34,513 nucleotides of DNA from a bacterium (GCA_024231775.1 JAAEQG010000665.1:1-34513); one strand, 5' to 3'. Shown: positions 15,077 to 24,489, counted from the first letter of the stretch. Notes: a model not told the origin generated them from the letters alone. Made by a program: numbers and translations.

Positions 15077-16198
15077 ATGCGGGCAAGTGGGCGTCTACGA
15101 GACTCGGTGGGCAGTGCGACACGAAGTCCTTCCATCACCTTTGGGGTCTCCTCCCGGTGGCGGCGACGTAGCGTTGGGCGAATGGATCCGGGCGCCGGCC
15201 GCGCGGTCACGCTGGTCGAACTCCTGGTGGTTGGGGTCGTGGCGTGCATGGTGCTCATGATCCTGCCGGCGTCGCTGCGCGCGGCGCGGGAACAGTGTCG
15301 AAAACCGACGTGCGCCGCACGCTTGGGCTACCTCGCCAAAGCGTGCGCCGTCTACATGGAAGAGTCCGGGGGATGGTTCCCGGGCTCGCCGGCGACGACC
15401 GGACAGCAGCTCTGGCCCGAAGGTGGATCTTCGCTCCCGCCTGACGCGGTGGATACGCCGGGCGACGTGGTGCAGATCTGGGACTGGGCGGCGCCCATCG
15501 CAGCCAAGATGATGCCCCTGGATCCCAACCGCGAGGTCCGTTGGCGCACCCAGCTCATCGAGGGCGTGTTCGCCTGCCCGAGCAATCATTTCGAGGCGGG
15601 GCCTTATCCCCAATCGATCCCCGGCAGTTTCGGCCCGCAGCGCATGGTCAGCTACAACAGCATGCGGAGCATCATGCTGAGAGGGGGAGGGGCCCCCTAC
15701 GGCGACCCGGAGCGGATCTCGCTCCAGTACTTCCACCCGCAAGTAGGGGGAGGCGTGGACATTCCCTCCGGGTACGCCCCGCGTATCGAACTCGTCGGCA
15801 ACCCTTCCAGAAAGGTGTTCCTCGCGGACGGCTCCCGATTCACGGACGCCTATCAGGGGACTATTACCTACAACTACGGCTGGAAACCCACCAGCGGAGG
15901 CGCGTTCTCGTCTGGAGCGCCGACCGACCCCGATATGTTCATGCGGTCCTTCCTGCGGTCGGCTAGGTCTCCCGAGCTCGCCGCCTATTCCTATCGTCAC
16001 GGCTGCGGCGAGTTTCTGGGGTTGAACGCGGGGTTTTTTGACGGACACGTGGAGTGGATGAGCGAAGCGTTGTCGCGCTGGCCTGATCCGTGGTGGCCGC
16101 CGGGCACGATAATCCCCCGGGCGGAGATGAACAGGGATGCCCTGATGCTCGTACGCTTTCACCTGGACAGTAAACAGCGTTACCTGGTCGGCGACTGA
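15077..16198 (+). CDS. Prepilin-like protein with unusually long leader
   Basis: The product has 373 residues. The prepilin motif reads A-VTLVELLVV and not the usual G-FTLVEL, followed by a hydrophobic helix (GVVACMVLMILPASL) and RAAREQCRKPTCAARLGYLAKAC. The rest is the soluble domain of the planctomycete pseudopilin family: CPSNHFE, a SYNSM segment, and NAGFFDGHVEWM near the C-terminus as the DG motif. ATG 15077 has AGGAGG seven bases upstream but gives a 43-residue, Arg-rich leader. ATG 15182 (MDPGAGRA) would give a normal leader of eight residues but has no clear ribosome-binding site. The next gene follows 50 bp later on the same strand. Confidence 0.85.
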   Translation: MRASGRLRDSVGSATRSPSITFGVSSRWRRRSVGRMDPGAGRAVTLVELLVVGVVACMVLMILPASLRAAREQCRKPTCAARLGYLAKACAVYMEESGGWFPGSPATTGQQLWPEGGSSLPPDAVDTPGDVVQIWDWAAPIAAKMMPLDPNREVRWRTQLIEGVFACPSNHFEAGPYPQSIPGSFGPQRMVSYNSMRSIMLRGGGAPYGDPERISLQYFHPQVGGGVDIPSGYAPRIELVGNPSRKVFLADGSRFTDAYQGTITYNYGWKPTSGGAFSSGAPTDPDMFMRSFLRSARSPELAAYSYRHGCGEFLGLNAGFFDGHVEWMSEALSRWPDPWWPPGTIIPRAEMNRDALMLVRFHLDSKQRYLVGD

Positions 16199-16248
16199 GC
16201 GCTGGCGTCGGTGATTGAATGCACAGCATGACAATGGAAGAAGAAGCC

Positions 16249-17199
16249 ATGAACACTTCTCGTCACAATATCAGGCTGCTCCCGGTCCTGGTGGCAGCTT
16301 TGTGCTCGGCGGCCCCCGCCGCTGGGCAGGTCAAAATGCCGCACACCAAATGCGCAGACCAGCAGGAGGTGGGAACCAACGGTTGGAGTACAACCCTGGT
16401 CTTCGACAGGTTCGATCCACTCCTGGGCGTGCTGACCGAGGTGGAGGTCATCCTGATCGCGTCCGCGGAGGGAGAGCTCGAAGCCGAGAACCTCAGCCCT
16501 AGCCTGGGAGGGAGCGATCTGACCGCATCGCTTGACGCGCTGGTATCCGTGGACGGACCGAACTCGGGCTTCGCCCTGGACGCCCAGCCGAATGCCGTCG
16601 CCAGCCCCACGCATGTCGAACCGTTCGATGGGACCTTGGACTACTCCGGACCCAGCGCGGTGGACTGGGGACTGCTCCGGGACGCTTCCACACAAGGTCT
16701 GAGCTTCACCGCACCAGCCGATCTGGCGGCCTTCACCGCAAGCCCGCCGAATACCACCTTCGAGGTCCTCCTGACTGCCACGGGCTCGGTCGATGTCCAG
16801 GGAAGCGCGGGTCCGTCTACGGCGGGCTATCGGTTGACTCCGCAGACGCCGCTGGTTGGGGCGATGGTGGAGGTCGTGTATCACGTAGCGGTGGAGCTGA
16901 CCTGCGACACCAGCGGCCTGCCGGGCGAATGTGACCTGGACTGCAATAGTAACGGTGTGCCGGACGACCTCGACGTGTTCGCCGCCCTCGATCGGAGCCC
17001 GGACTGCAACAGCAATGGCAGACCAGACGAATGCGACCTGGGCGCCATCCTGCCGGCGGGGACGTCGGCGGTACGCACGGTTCTGAGTCAGCCGGGGTCA
17101 GCGTCAGCGGTGTCACTCGACCTGCAGCGCAATTCCCATCCCTGCATCCGTCGGGAGAACGACCACAATGGCAACTGCGTTCCCGACGAGTGCGACTGA
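16249..17199 (+). CDS. Secreted choice-of-anchor-like protein with calcium-binding DCN-NG-PDECD repeats
   Basis: The product has 316 residues. A signal peptide (NIRLLPVLVAALCSAAPAAG) precedes a beta-rich domain of about 200 residues that resembles the choice-of-anchor E type (FDRFDPLLGVLTEVEVILI, then ENLSPSL). The last 90 residues carry three Asp/Asn-rich loops: CDLDCNSNGVPDDLDV, DCNSNGRPDECDL and DHNGNCVPDECD. These match the thrombospondin-3-like calcium loops common in planctomycete exoproteins. The protein ends right after the last loop, without a PEP-CTERM helix. ATG 16249 follows GGAAGAAG; the frame to 16219 is less likely because the signal peptide would be displaced. It probably forms a transcription unit with the prepilin gene 50 bp upstream. 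Confidence 0.83.
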   Translation: MNTSRHNIRLLPVLVAALCSAAPAAGQVKMPHTKCADQQEVGTNGWSTTLVFDRFDPLLGVLTEVEVILIASAEGELEAENLSPSLGGSDLTASLDALVSVDGPNSGFALDAQPNAVASPTHVEPFDGTLDYSGPSAVDWGLLRDASTQGLSFTAPADLAAFTASPPNTTFEVLLTATGSVDVQGSAGPSTAGYRLTPQTPLVGAMVEVVYHVAVELTCDTSGLPGECDLDCNSNGVPDDLDVFAALDRSPDCNSNGRPDECDLGAILPAGTSAVRTVLSQPGSASAVSLDLQRNSHPCIRRENDHNGNCVPDECD

Positions 17200-17370
17200 T
17201 GCTCCCAATCGCTCGAATCTGCGGATCATCCGAGCCGCGCCCGTGAGGAAGCGGAGATACTGGAGACAAGCGTTCCCGCAACCGGACCGCTTCCTGACGG
17301 GCGCGGCTCTGTTCAGGACGCGCCATAGAGCAACGTATGTCAGAGCCGTGGTGCTCTCCGCCGCAAACCC

Positions 17371-19413
17371 CTAGCCGGGCTGGGGCAGGGGGCCGTCGCC
17401 GAATCCGGGCTGGCCGTCGAGGGTGGGTTCTGGGGCGGAAACCGGACGGGCCTGGCCCATGGCATCCGCGTCGGACTCGTCGTCCAGCAGATCCGCCACA
17501 CCCGGACGATCCAGACGTTCCCCGGCGATCAGTTTGGCGACGTCCTCGCCGGTGATGGTCTCGTACTTAACCAGGGCTTCGGCGATGCTCTTCACGTGCT
17601 CGGCGTTCTCCGTGATGATGCGATTTGCCCCGCTGTAGGCTTCGTCGATCAGCCGGCGTACCTCCTGGTCGATCTGGTGGGCAGTCTCGTCCGAATACTC
17701 CTTGGCTCCGGGAAGTTCGATCATCTGGTTCTGACCGGAACTCTCCCCATCGTAGGCGATAAAGCCGAGCTTCTCGTTCATGCCCCATTCCGTGACCATC
17801 CGGCGGGCCAGGTCGGTGGCCTGACGAATATCAGCGGAAGCGCCCGTATTGACATCACCGCAAAAATGCTCTTCGGCGATACGTCCGCCGCATAGCACCC
17901 GCATCACCGCCAGGATGTAGTTGCGGCTTAGGTTGGTGCGATCCTTCTCGGGCAGGGAGAAGGTAGCCCCGCCGAACGGTCCCCGCGGAATGATGCTGAT
18001 CTTGTGTACCGGGTCCGCGTGTTCCTCGAGAGACTGAACCAGGGCGTGGCCCGCCTCGTGGTAGGCGACAGCCAACTGCTCTTTCTCATCGACTTCGCGG
18101 CTGCGCTTGGCCCGCCCCCAGCGAACCTTGTCGCGGGCCTCCTCGAGATCGATCTGCTCGACGAATTCCTTGTTCTCCATCGTCGCCAGGAGGGCGGACT
18201 CATTAATGATCGCCGCCAGGTCCGCACCGGAGAACGTCGGCGTCCCGCGAGCCAAGCGGCGCAGGTCCGCATCCGGCCCGAGCTTGATCTTGCGGGCATG
18301 CACTTTGAGAATCTCGTACCGCCCCTTAACGTCCGGAAGCGACACGAACACCTGGCGATCAAACCGACCCGGACGAATCAGCGCGGGATCGAGCACGTCC
18401 ACCCGGTTGGTAGCGGCGACAACGATTACCTGATCGTCAGTCTCGAAACCGTCCATCTCCACCAGGATCGCGTTGAGCGTCTGCTCGCGTTCATCGTGCC
18501 CGCCACCGGCGAAGCTAGCCCCCCGCCGTCGGCCGACCGCGTCGATCTCATCCAGGAAGATGATACACGGCGAGTTCTCCTTGGCCTGCTTGAACAGGTC
18601 GCGGACCCGCGACGCCCCCACCCCCACGAACATCTCCACGAAATCTGATCCGCTGATGGAGAAGAACGGTACGTCAGCCTCGCCGGCGATGGCCTTGGCC
18701 AGGAGGGTCTTGCCGCACCCCGGCTGCCCCACCAGCAGGACCCCACGCGGAATGCGTCCGCCAAGCCGCTGAAACCGCTTGGGGTTCTTGAGGAACTCGA
18801 TGATCTCGGTGACTTCTTCCTTGGCCTCAGCGATCCCCGCGACGTCGGCGAAGGTCACGTTAGTGTGTTCTTTGGTGGTCACCCGGTGTCGAGAACGACC
18901 GAAGTTGCCCAGCATCCCCCCCCCACCGCCGGCGTTACGGAGCTGGCGGAATACGAAGAACCAGAAGAACGCCACCAGCAACAGCCACGGAAGCAGGGCG
19001 ATCAGCAGGTTCACGAGCTGACTACGCCTCTCGAACTTGATGGTGGCTTCGGGCAGGGCCTGACGCATCTCGGTCATGAACTCGTGGTCCATGGCGGGAA
19101 GGGGATACAGCAGCGTGAACTCGAGATTGGCCTGTTGTGGATCGCGGTCGGTACGCTTGCGCGTCCCGGTGAGGCTATCCTCGCGAATGCGAACAACTTC
19201 GATCTCGTCGTTGTACACCAGGGTCCAGAAGGCGTTGATGTCGATGGTCTTGGGCTTATTGACGTTGCTGGTCAGCAGAACCACCAACATCAAAGCCAAC
19301 CCCAGGAACACCACCCAACTGAGCACCCCGCGCGAGGGCACCTTGAGGTTAGGCCCACCTGGACGCGGACGCTGACTCGGGTTCTCAGGCCCAGGACCCT
19401 CACCTTGCGGCAT
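17371..19413 (-). CDS. ftsH: ATP-dependent zinc metalloprotease FtsH
   Basis: The product has 680 residues. FtsH is a hexameric membrane AAA+ protease that degrades misfolded membrane proteins and short-lived regulators. It has a first membrane span ([17 protein letters not shown], about residues 34-50), a periplasmic domain, and a second span ([20 protein letters not shown], about 135-155). The AAA domain has the Walker A GQPGCGKT (Lys235; the common form is GPPGTGKT), Walker [12 protein letters not shown] and the second region of homology [21 protein letters not shown]. The peptidase domain has HEAGH (His452 and His456). A GGGAG ribosome-binding site precedes ATG 19413. It is the last gene of an operon with the LptE-like and BamD-like genes, 60 bp after the former. 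Confidence 0.97.
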   Translation of the reverse strand: MPQGEGPGPENPSQRPRPGGPNLKVPSRGVLSWVVFLGLALMLVVLLTSNVNKPKTIDINAFWTLVYNDEIEVVRIREDSLTGTRKRTDRDPQQANLEFTLLYPLPAMDHEFMTEMRQALPEATIKFERRSQLVNLLIALLPWLLLVAFFWFFVFRQLRNAGGGGGMLGNFGRSRHRVTTKEHTNVTFADVAGIAEAKEEVTEIIEFLKNPKRFQRLGGRIPRGVLLVGQPGCGKTLLAKAIAGEADVPFFSISGSDFVEMFVGVGASRVRDLFKQAKENSPCIIFLDEIDAVGRRRGASFAGGGHDEREQTLNAILVEMDGFETDDQVIVVAATNRVDVLDPALIRPGRFDRQVFVSLPDVKGRYEILKVHARKIKLGPDADLRRLARGTPTFSGADLAAIINESALLATMENKEFVEQIDLEEARDKVRWGRAKRSREVDEKEQLAVAYHEAGHALVQSLEEHADPVHKISIIPRGPFGGATFSLPEKDRTNLSRNYILAVMRVLCGGRIAEEHFCGDVNTGASADIRQATDLARRMVTEWGMNEKLGFIAYDGESSGQNQMIELPGAKEYSDETAHQIDQEVRRLIDEAYSGANRIITENAEHVKSIAEALVKYETITGEDVAKLIAGERLDRPGVADLLDDESDADAMGQARPVSAPEPTLDGQPGFGDGPLPQPG

Positions 19414-19473
19414 ACGGCAGCTCCCTCGAACGATCTACACGGCGCGACTACTCGCCGCAGGATTCTAGGACCA

Positions 19474-19968
19474 TCACCAGCCGGTTTCCATCGACTGCAC
19501 GATGGACCGGGCCATTCCATCTAGCCCGCGGACCATTCCGGTCGAGAACGACTCCCCCACCGGAGGGATGTACTCCGTGGAGTGGATGAACCGATCCCGA
19601 CTCACCAACGTATCCCCGGTCCGCAGGTCCTTCCAGCGGTACGACATCACCACGGTGGCACCTGTCTCCCGTGGCAAGCCGGTCTCGAAATCATCCCCCA
19701 GCGCCCGCTGACGGACCTCGAGAATCTCCCCCGTAAGCAACGTATCGGCCGTTCGCAGCGGCGCAATGCGATACGGAGTGTCCAGCTCGATCCGCTTAAC
19801 CAGCGCTTCGGAAAGCTGAAACTCCAACTCGCGTCGAAACTCCCGCGATTCCAGCATTTCAACGTGCACAGTCTGGATTCCGGACCTGAACGGACGCTGG
19901 GTGGAGTATCCGCACCCGCTGCACAACAGCCCCAGCAAGCCAACCACAACCGAGAATCTGGCGATCAT
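19474..19968 (-). CDS. lptE: LptE-like LPS-assembly lipoprotein
   Basis: The product has 164 residues. The N-terminus MIARFSVVVGLLGLLCSGC has a lipobox with the lipidated Cys at residue 19, followed by GYSTQRPFRSGIQTVHVEML. GYS after the Cys, an early beta strand with IQTVHV, then RELEFQLSEALVKRIE and LLTGEILEVRQRA follow the LptE/RlpB plan. LptE partners LptD in inserting LPS into the outer membrane. Its start overlaps the stop of the BamD-like gene by four bases (ATGA), so translation is probably coupled. The assignment rests on pattern and context; LptE proteins diverge strongly. Confidence 0.7.
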   Translation of the reverse strand: MIARFSVVVGLLGLLCSGCGYSTQRPFRSGIQTVHVEMLESREFRRELEFQLSEALVKRIELDTPYRIAPLRTADTLLTGEILEVRQRALGDDFETGLPRETGATVVMSYRWKDLRTGDTLVSRDRFIHSTEYIPPVGESFSTGMVRGLDGMARSIVQSMETGW

Positions 19969-21044
19969 GAAGCCTCCTTGTCGAGCGACGTCAACGAGGG
20001 TCCTTGCGGCGCTTCCGGCTCGCCAGGCGGGCTCGCCGAGGTTGGGGGCATCCCCATCGTCGATAACCGGTCCGTGGCCTGGCGGGCGGCGATGGTCTCC
20101 GACCAGTGGGTCAACGTGGACCGATAGTAGAACGCAGCCGCCTGAGGATGGCCGGTGCGGCGGTAGTAATCGCCCACACTCACCTCCTTGGCGGCGCGCT
20201 GCTCGCGGATGTGATCCAGGGTAAGCCCGACCCCCTCCTGCTCCGCGATCCCGGGATACTGGGACAGATACTCGAGAAAACGCGCCTCCGCCTCAACCAA
20301 GGGCGCATCGTCGAACTTGATTCCCGGAAACCCCGACAGTGCCGCTTCCGCCCGGCGGCGCATGGCCAGGCGCACGTAACGACTCTTGGGGAACTGCTCG
20401 CGCAGACGAGCATACTCCAACTCCGCCAGGGCGAAGTCCTTCTTACCGTAGAAGTAGTCCGCCTTGGTCTTGATCGCCAGCTCCGCCAGAGCGCTCCCCG
20501 GGTAGTTCGCCGAAATGTCATCCAGAATCTGAATCCCCAAGTCCTCCGCCGGCAGCATGCGCATGCCCCACAGCTTGCGCTTCGTACCGCCGAGGAACAC
20601 TTCCGCGATGTTGAAATCGATACGCAGAGCCTCGTCGGCGGCGCGGCTGGCCCCGTATTGATTCAGGAAGTCCTTGAGGTGAGTGTGGGCGCGGTAGTAG
20701 TTCTTGCGAGCCCGTTCCACATCCGCATGGAGCACCGCTGCTTCAGGATACAACGGGTGCTCCTGTCCGTAGATCTTCAGCCACTTCTTGGTCCGCTTGT
20801 ACGCCGCGCCGTACCGACCCTCGAGATGGTCGATGCGCGCCGCCGCGAGATCACCCTCCGCAGTACCGGCAACAGGCGCCTGACGCTCCACCCACACCCC
20901 ACGGGCATCGTCATACTCCAACGCAGCCACCTTGCCGTCGCGGTCGTCAGCCGCGGCGACCACCGCCGAGAAACCACCCAGCAGCACTCCGCAAAACCGT
21001 GCAATCCGAGCCGATCGAACCGTGCTTAGGCAAGTGATGGTCAT
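19965..21044 (-). CDS. BamD-like outer-membrane assembly tetratricopeptide protein
   Basis: The product from ATG 21044 has 359 residues. A signal peptide (MTITCLSTVRSARIARFCGVLLGGFSAVVAAA) is followed by helical tetratricopeptide-like repeats: RIDHLEGRYGAAYKRTKKWL, YPEAAVLHADVERARKNYYRAHTHLKDFL, YPGSALAELAIKTKADYFYGKKDFALAELEY, FPKSRYVRLAMRRRAEAAL and VGDYYRRTGHPQAAAFYYR. This is the plan of BamD and related outer-membrane assembly factors, although no lipobox is seen. The start is uncertain: ATG 21077 and 21074 lie in frame and the frame is open to 21209. It is the first gene of the envelope operon with the LptE-like gene and ftsH. Confidence 0.75.
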   Translation of the reverse strand: MTITCLSTVRSARIARFCGVLLGGFSAVVAAADDRDGKVAALEYDDARGVWVERQAPVAGTAEGDLAAARIDHLEGRYGAAYKRTKKWLKIYGQEHPLYPEAAVLHADVERARKNYYRAHTHLKDFLNQYGASRAADEALRIDFNIAEVFLGGTKRKLWGMRMLPAEDLGIQILDDISANYPGSALAELAIKTKADYFYGKKDFALAELEYARLREQFPKSRYVRLAMRRRAEAALSGFPGIKFDDAPLVEAEARFLEYLSQYPGIAEQEGVGLTLDHIREQRAAKEVSVGDYYRRTGHPQAAAFYYRSTLTHWSETIAARQATDRLSTMGMPPTSASPPGEPEAPQGPSLTSLDKEAS

Positions 21045-21355
21045 TGGCACAACTACCGCTCCAACCGTAGACATCATGCACCGTTCCGACGTTCTCTGCC
21101 CTGTGCGCGGCATTCTACGAGCGGAGCGGACCAACGGCAACCGCAGGGAGGCGTGACGCAACATGCACCCCAACCGGCAACCGAACGCCCTCGAAAGCGT
21201 AATCGCCATACCATGACCGGGGCGACCCGGTCAGGCGAAGGACGCTCAGCGGCCCCCTGAGCGTAGGGTGCGTGACAGTACGGGCGGGCTTTTGAGCGTT
21301 CTGTCACCGAGCGATCGTCTGCGCGTGAACATCGCTGTGTCTGGACACCCCTCGT

Positions 21356-21536
21356 CGCCCTGAAAGGGCGCACTATGACAGCCCAGGGCAACGCCCTGGG
21401 GCGGGATTGCCCGAAGCAACGTAAGCCCTGAAGGGGCGAAGTTAAGCTATGCCGCCCTGTCAGGGCTCGCGTTTGTCTCAGTCACGAGGCCCCAGGGCGT
21501 TGCCCTGGGCTGGTCTATGACGCCCCGTTGGGGCTT
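21356..21536. repeat. Composite inverted-repeat element of palindromes
   Basis: Two diverged copies of a unit of about 90 bp face each other, meeting near 21441-21450. Each unit carries three palindromes: a CGCCCYGAA-RGGGCG type, the perfect 8-bp stem CCCAGGGC / GCCCTGGG (21382-21400, and inverted at 21491-21509), and a CCCTGA-RGGGCG type. It lies in the 21245-21685 spacer between two genes and shows no coding potential. The arrangement resembles REP/BIME-type elements; no transposase is nearby. Confidence 0.8.
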
Positions 21537-21685
21537 CTCGAGGCGTTGGCAACATGGACGCGCGGTGGCCGCACGGCCCGCCTGAACTGTCATGTACACT
21601 GAACGTACCCGATTCGACCTGAGTATGTGGATTGGCTTACCGACCAGCGGTCGGCCTCGGAGAGTTGAGTAGGGAACCGGGATAA

Positions 21686-21937
21686 TCAATACTGCAGGCG
21701 AGCTTCCCTGGCCCGCCGCAGCTTGGCCTCCAGCTTCACCCGGTGTGCCACCTCGGCGCGATGACGGCCGCGTTGCTGCAAGTAGTTCACCGCCAGCAAA
21801 GCGACGAACAGGACGGCCAAGGCGGCGCCGGCCCACAGCATTATCCTCATCAGATCGCCGTTTGTTCGGCCGGCGAATTCCTTGTGAACAGCATCGACGC
21901 GCTGTATGCTGCTGACAGCCAGCATCTGGAACATCAT
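21686..21937 (-). CDS. Small single-span membrane protein of unknown function
   Basis: The product has 83 residues and starts MMFQMLAVSSIQRVDAV. One hydrophobic segment (IMLWAGAALAVLFVALLAVNYL, about residues 32-53) is followed by a strongly basic C-terminal helix (QQRGRHRAEVAHRVKLEAKLRRAREARLQY) that probably faces the cytoplasm. GGGAG lies about ten bases before the ATG pair, which supports translation. No family is recognised. It stands alone on its strand between the inverted-repeat spacer and sucC. Confidence 0.6.
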   Translation of the reverse strand: MMFQMLAVSSIQRVDAVHKEFAGRTNGDLMRIMLWAGAALAVLFVALLAVNYLQQRGRHRAEVAHRVKLEAKLRRAREARLQY

Positions 21938-22321
21938 CGCGGTTCGCTCCCTCGGGGGGTATATCGGCTCTGACGCGGCGTGAAAGGAGTCCGGACCTCG
22001 CCCAGTCCCGCGCGATAGAGCCTAGCCTCCTCCTGAGGAGAATCCGCTCTTCCACACCAAAGATACGTTATGAATCGCCGCCGTGCCACGCCATCCGGGC
22101 TCTTCCCCCCCAGCGTGGGGAGGGTGTCGGTTGCGGACGCCGAGCCTACCGGTATTATGAGGCCTGCGATCGGCCCGATGGACGGGAGCGGTGGTCGCTC
22201 CTCCAGACCCTCATCCAGCCGAGGGCGATTCAGTCGTTATGGGCTCCGGCGCGGGCTCAGCCAGTACTGGAACGGGGGATTCCGCGTTCCCCAGGAACGA
22301 TTCACCAGCAAAAGGCGCAAC
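21938..22321. other. Spacer upstream of sucC, no gene seen
   Basis: The plus frame that runs from 22070 into sucC has unnatural composition (Arg/Ser/Pro-rich) and no homology to the SucC N-terminus, so it is read as non-coding leader. CTCCTCCTGAGGAG near 22028 can fold. No clear promoter hexamers were found. Confidence 0.4.
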
Positions 22322-23485
22322 ATGAAAGTCCACGAGTATCAGGCACGGCAGTTGTTGCAGGACGCCGGCGTCCCGGTTCCGGCGTCGGAAGTAGTGGAAA
22401 CCGTCAAGGCTGCGATGGCCGCCCATGAGAAGATCGGCGGGACGGTCGTGGTCAAAGCTCAGGTCTTCGCCGGCGGGCGGGGCAAGGCGGGGTTCGTCAA
22501 GCTCTGCAAGACCCCCGCCGAAACCGAGACCGCCGCCAAGTTCATGCTCTCCAACCGCATGGTCTCCAAGCAGACCGGGCCGGAGGGTATCGAAGTGAAG
22601 AAGTTGCTGGTGGCGGACGGCGTGGATATCGACTCCGAGTACTACGTCGGCGTGGTGCTCGACCGAGCCAGACGCACCCCGGTGATGATGGTGTCCCGTG
22701 AGGGCGGCGTCGAAATCGAGGAGGTCGCGGCGCGCAATCCGGATGCCATCGTCAAAGAGTGGTTCCATCCACACCTGGGCCTGCAGAGTTTCCAGATCGC
22801 CAAGCTGATCGGCGCCCTCGGACTGACCGACAAGGAGCAGGCCAAAGCCACCGCAAAGGTGCTCCGTGGATTGGCCAAGATCTTTCTATCCAAGGACTGC
22901 TCGCTCGCCGAGATCAACCCGCTGATACGCACGCCCGACGGGCAGATCCTGGCGATCGATGCGAAGATGAACTTCGATGACTCCGCGATGTTCCGCCACG
23001 CCGACCTCCAGAAGATGCACGACCCCACGGAGGAGAACGAGGCAGAGCTTCGCGCCCAGAAGGCGGATCTCACCTACATCGCTCTGGACGGCAACATCGG
23101 ATGTCTGGTCAACGGAGCCGGTCTGGCGATGTCGACTATGGACATCATCAAGCTCCACGGTGGCGAGCCCGCCAACTTCCTCGATGTCGGCGGATCGGTG
23201 ACCGCCGAGGGAGCCACCGAAGCGTTCCGCATCATCCTCGCCGACCCCAAGGTCAAGGGCGTGTTGGTCAACATCTTCGGCGGAATCGCCAAATGCGATA
23301 CCATCGCCGAGGCTCTGATTAACGCAGCCAAAGAGGTGGGCTTCAACGTGCCCGTGGTCGTGCGCCTGGAGGGCACCAACGTCGAACGCGCCCGGGCCAT
23401 GCTCAAAGAAGCCGCCATCAAGCAACTGATCCCCGCGGACGACCTGACCGACGCCGCCAAGAAAGTCTGCGCCCAGGTAGCCTGA
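22322..23485 (+). CDS. sucC: Succinate--CoA ligase (ADP-forming), beta subunit
   Basis: The product has 387 residues, the standard size. SucC with SucD converts succinyl-CoA to succinate with ATP formation in the TCA cycle. The ATP-grasp N-terminus reads [20 protein letters not shown], with [19 protein letters not shown] for nucleotide binding. [22 protein letters not shown] carries the metal-binding Asn and Asp. The C-terminal domain has [28 protein letters not shown] and [19 protein letters not shown] 22322 matches the universal SucC start; AAGG lies a short distance upstream. Unusually, no sucD follows; the next gene, 390 bp on, encodes an unrelated DUF1579 protein. Confidence 0.95.
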   Translation: MKVHEYQARQLLQDAGVPVPASEVVETVKAAMAAHEKIGGTVVVKAQVFAGGRGKAGFVKLCKTPAETETAAKFMLSNRMVSKQTGPEGIEVKKLLVADGVDIDSEYYVGVVLDRARRTPVMMVSREGGVEIEEVAARNPDAIVKEWFHPHLGLQSFQIAKLIGALGLTDKEQAKATAKVLRGLAKIFLSKDCSLAEINPLIRTPDGQILAIDAKMNFDDSAMFRHADLQKMHDPTEENEAELRAQKADLTYIALDGNIGCLVNGAGLAMSTMDIIKLHGGEPANFLDVGGSVTAEGATEAFRIILADPKVKGVLVNIFGGIAKCDTIAEALINAAKEVGFNVPVVVRLEGTNVERARAMLKEAAIKQLIPADDLTDAAKKVCAQVA

Positions 23486-23530
23486 CAGACCGCGGCAAAA
23501 CACCAACCGAGTAGCGCCCGGGTGTCCCAA

Positions 23531-23630
23531 CGCTTCGGCGGTGGGAGACAAGATGCAGGGTGCCATGGCCATCGCGCAGCGTGGCCATGATCGAGCTGGC
23601 GGCATGCTCACCCTCCGGGATGAGCATGGC
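23531..23630 (+). repeat. 100-bp two-hairpin interspersed repeat, copy B
   Basis: This copy lies 45 bp after sucC, in the plus orientation. Hairpin 1 is CATGGCCAT / GTGGCCATG (23564-23589, last pair G-T); hairpin 2 is the perfect CATGCTCA / TGAGCATG (23603-23628). A partial third copy of the left end, CGCTTCAGCGGTGGGAGACAA, follows at 23653-23673 (20 of 21 bases equal). The rest of the spacer to 23874 shows nothing else. Confidence 0.8.
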
Positions 23631-23874
23631 ACCCGATGCCCATGTGCCCTATCGCTTCAGCGGTGGGAGACAACCCTTCCGCAGAGCTCGGAACCACTCC
23701 CCGGACAGGTCGTAACCCATCGCCTGAAAATCACTTACGACCACACACCTCATTCGCCCAGAATAATCCATACCGAACATTGACCGAACACCAATGCGGC
23801 GATACACTCCCCGTCGGGTGGGGGACCGGAGAGCCCTCACCGGAATGAAACTCGCTTTGATAAGGAGACAAACC

Positions 23875-24489
23875 ATGATCAGGAAGCTTCAGGCAACCCT
23901 TGCGGCTATCGCCATCGGCGCCGGCCTGCTCGTCGCCGCCCAGGCACACTCGCAGGAAGAGAAGCAGACTCCGCCCAGTATGGAAGAGATGATGAAGCTG
24001 TACGAGCAGCTCAGCGCTCCCGGACCGGAGCACGCCCGCTTCAAAGCAGCGGTGGGCACCTGGAAGACCGTGGCCAAGACCTGGACCGGCCCGGGAGAGC
24101 CCTCCGTCTCAACCGGCGTCAGCGAAATCTCCGTCGTATTCGACGGGCGCTACCTGAAGGAGGACTTCCGGTGTACGCTGATGGACAAAGCCTTCCAGGG
24201 TGTCAACCTACTGGCATATGACAAAGCCAAGAAGAAGTACGTATCCGTATGGCTGGACAATTGGTCCACCGGCTTCATCGTCATGGAAGGCACGCACAAC
24301 CCTGACGCCAAGACCCTGACCATGGAGGGCGAGTATGATGACCTCATGACCGGCCCGACCCGGATGCGCAGCGTACACCGTGAGGTCTCCAAGGACGAGA
24401 GCGTTATGGAGATGTTCCGGGTTGGACCGGACGGACAAGAGCACAAGTCGATGGAGATCACCTACACGCGCACACCCGGACAGAAGTAA
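23875..24489 (+). CDS. Exported DUF1579 family protein
   Basis: The product has 204 residues. MIRKLQATLAAIAIGAGLLVAAQAHS is a signal peptide, and AAGGAG lies just before ATG 23875, ruling out the longer frame to 23794. The mature part matches the DUF1579 plan: FKAAVGTWKTVAKTWTGPGEPS near the start, then FDGRYLKEDF, GVNLLAYDKAKKKYVSVWLDN, and a C-terminal strand MEITYTRTP. The fold is expected to be a lipocalin-like beta barrel. The function of the family is unknown. It lies 66 bp before a DinB-family gene on the same strand, with a small CGGGCGG/CCGCCCG hairpin between them; a joint transcript is likely. Confidence 0.85.
   Translation: MIRKLQATLAAIAIGAGLLVAAQAHSQEEKQTPPSMEEMMKLYEQLSAPGPEHARFKAAVGTWKTVAKTWTGPGEPSVSTGVSEISVVFDGRYLKEDFRCTLMDKAFQGVNLLAYDKAKKKYVSVWLDNWSTGFIVMEGTHNPDAKTLTMEGEYDDLMTGPTRMRSVHREVSKDESVMEMFRVGPDGQEHKSMEITYTRTPGQK

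Noticed and set aside
15095-16234. Minus-strand open frame of about 379 codons
   Set aside because: It is antisense to the prepilin gene and has no recognisable motif.
22070-22321. N-terminal extension of sucC
   Set aside because: It is Arg/Ser/Pro-rich with no similarity to SucC. ATG 22322 begins the universal MKVHEYQ sequence.
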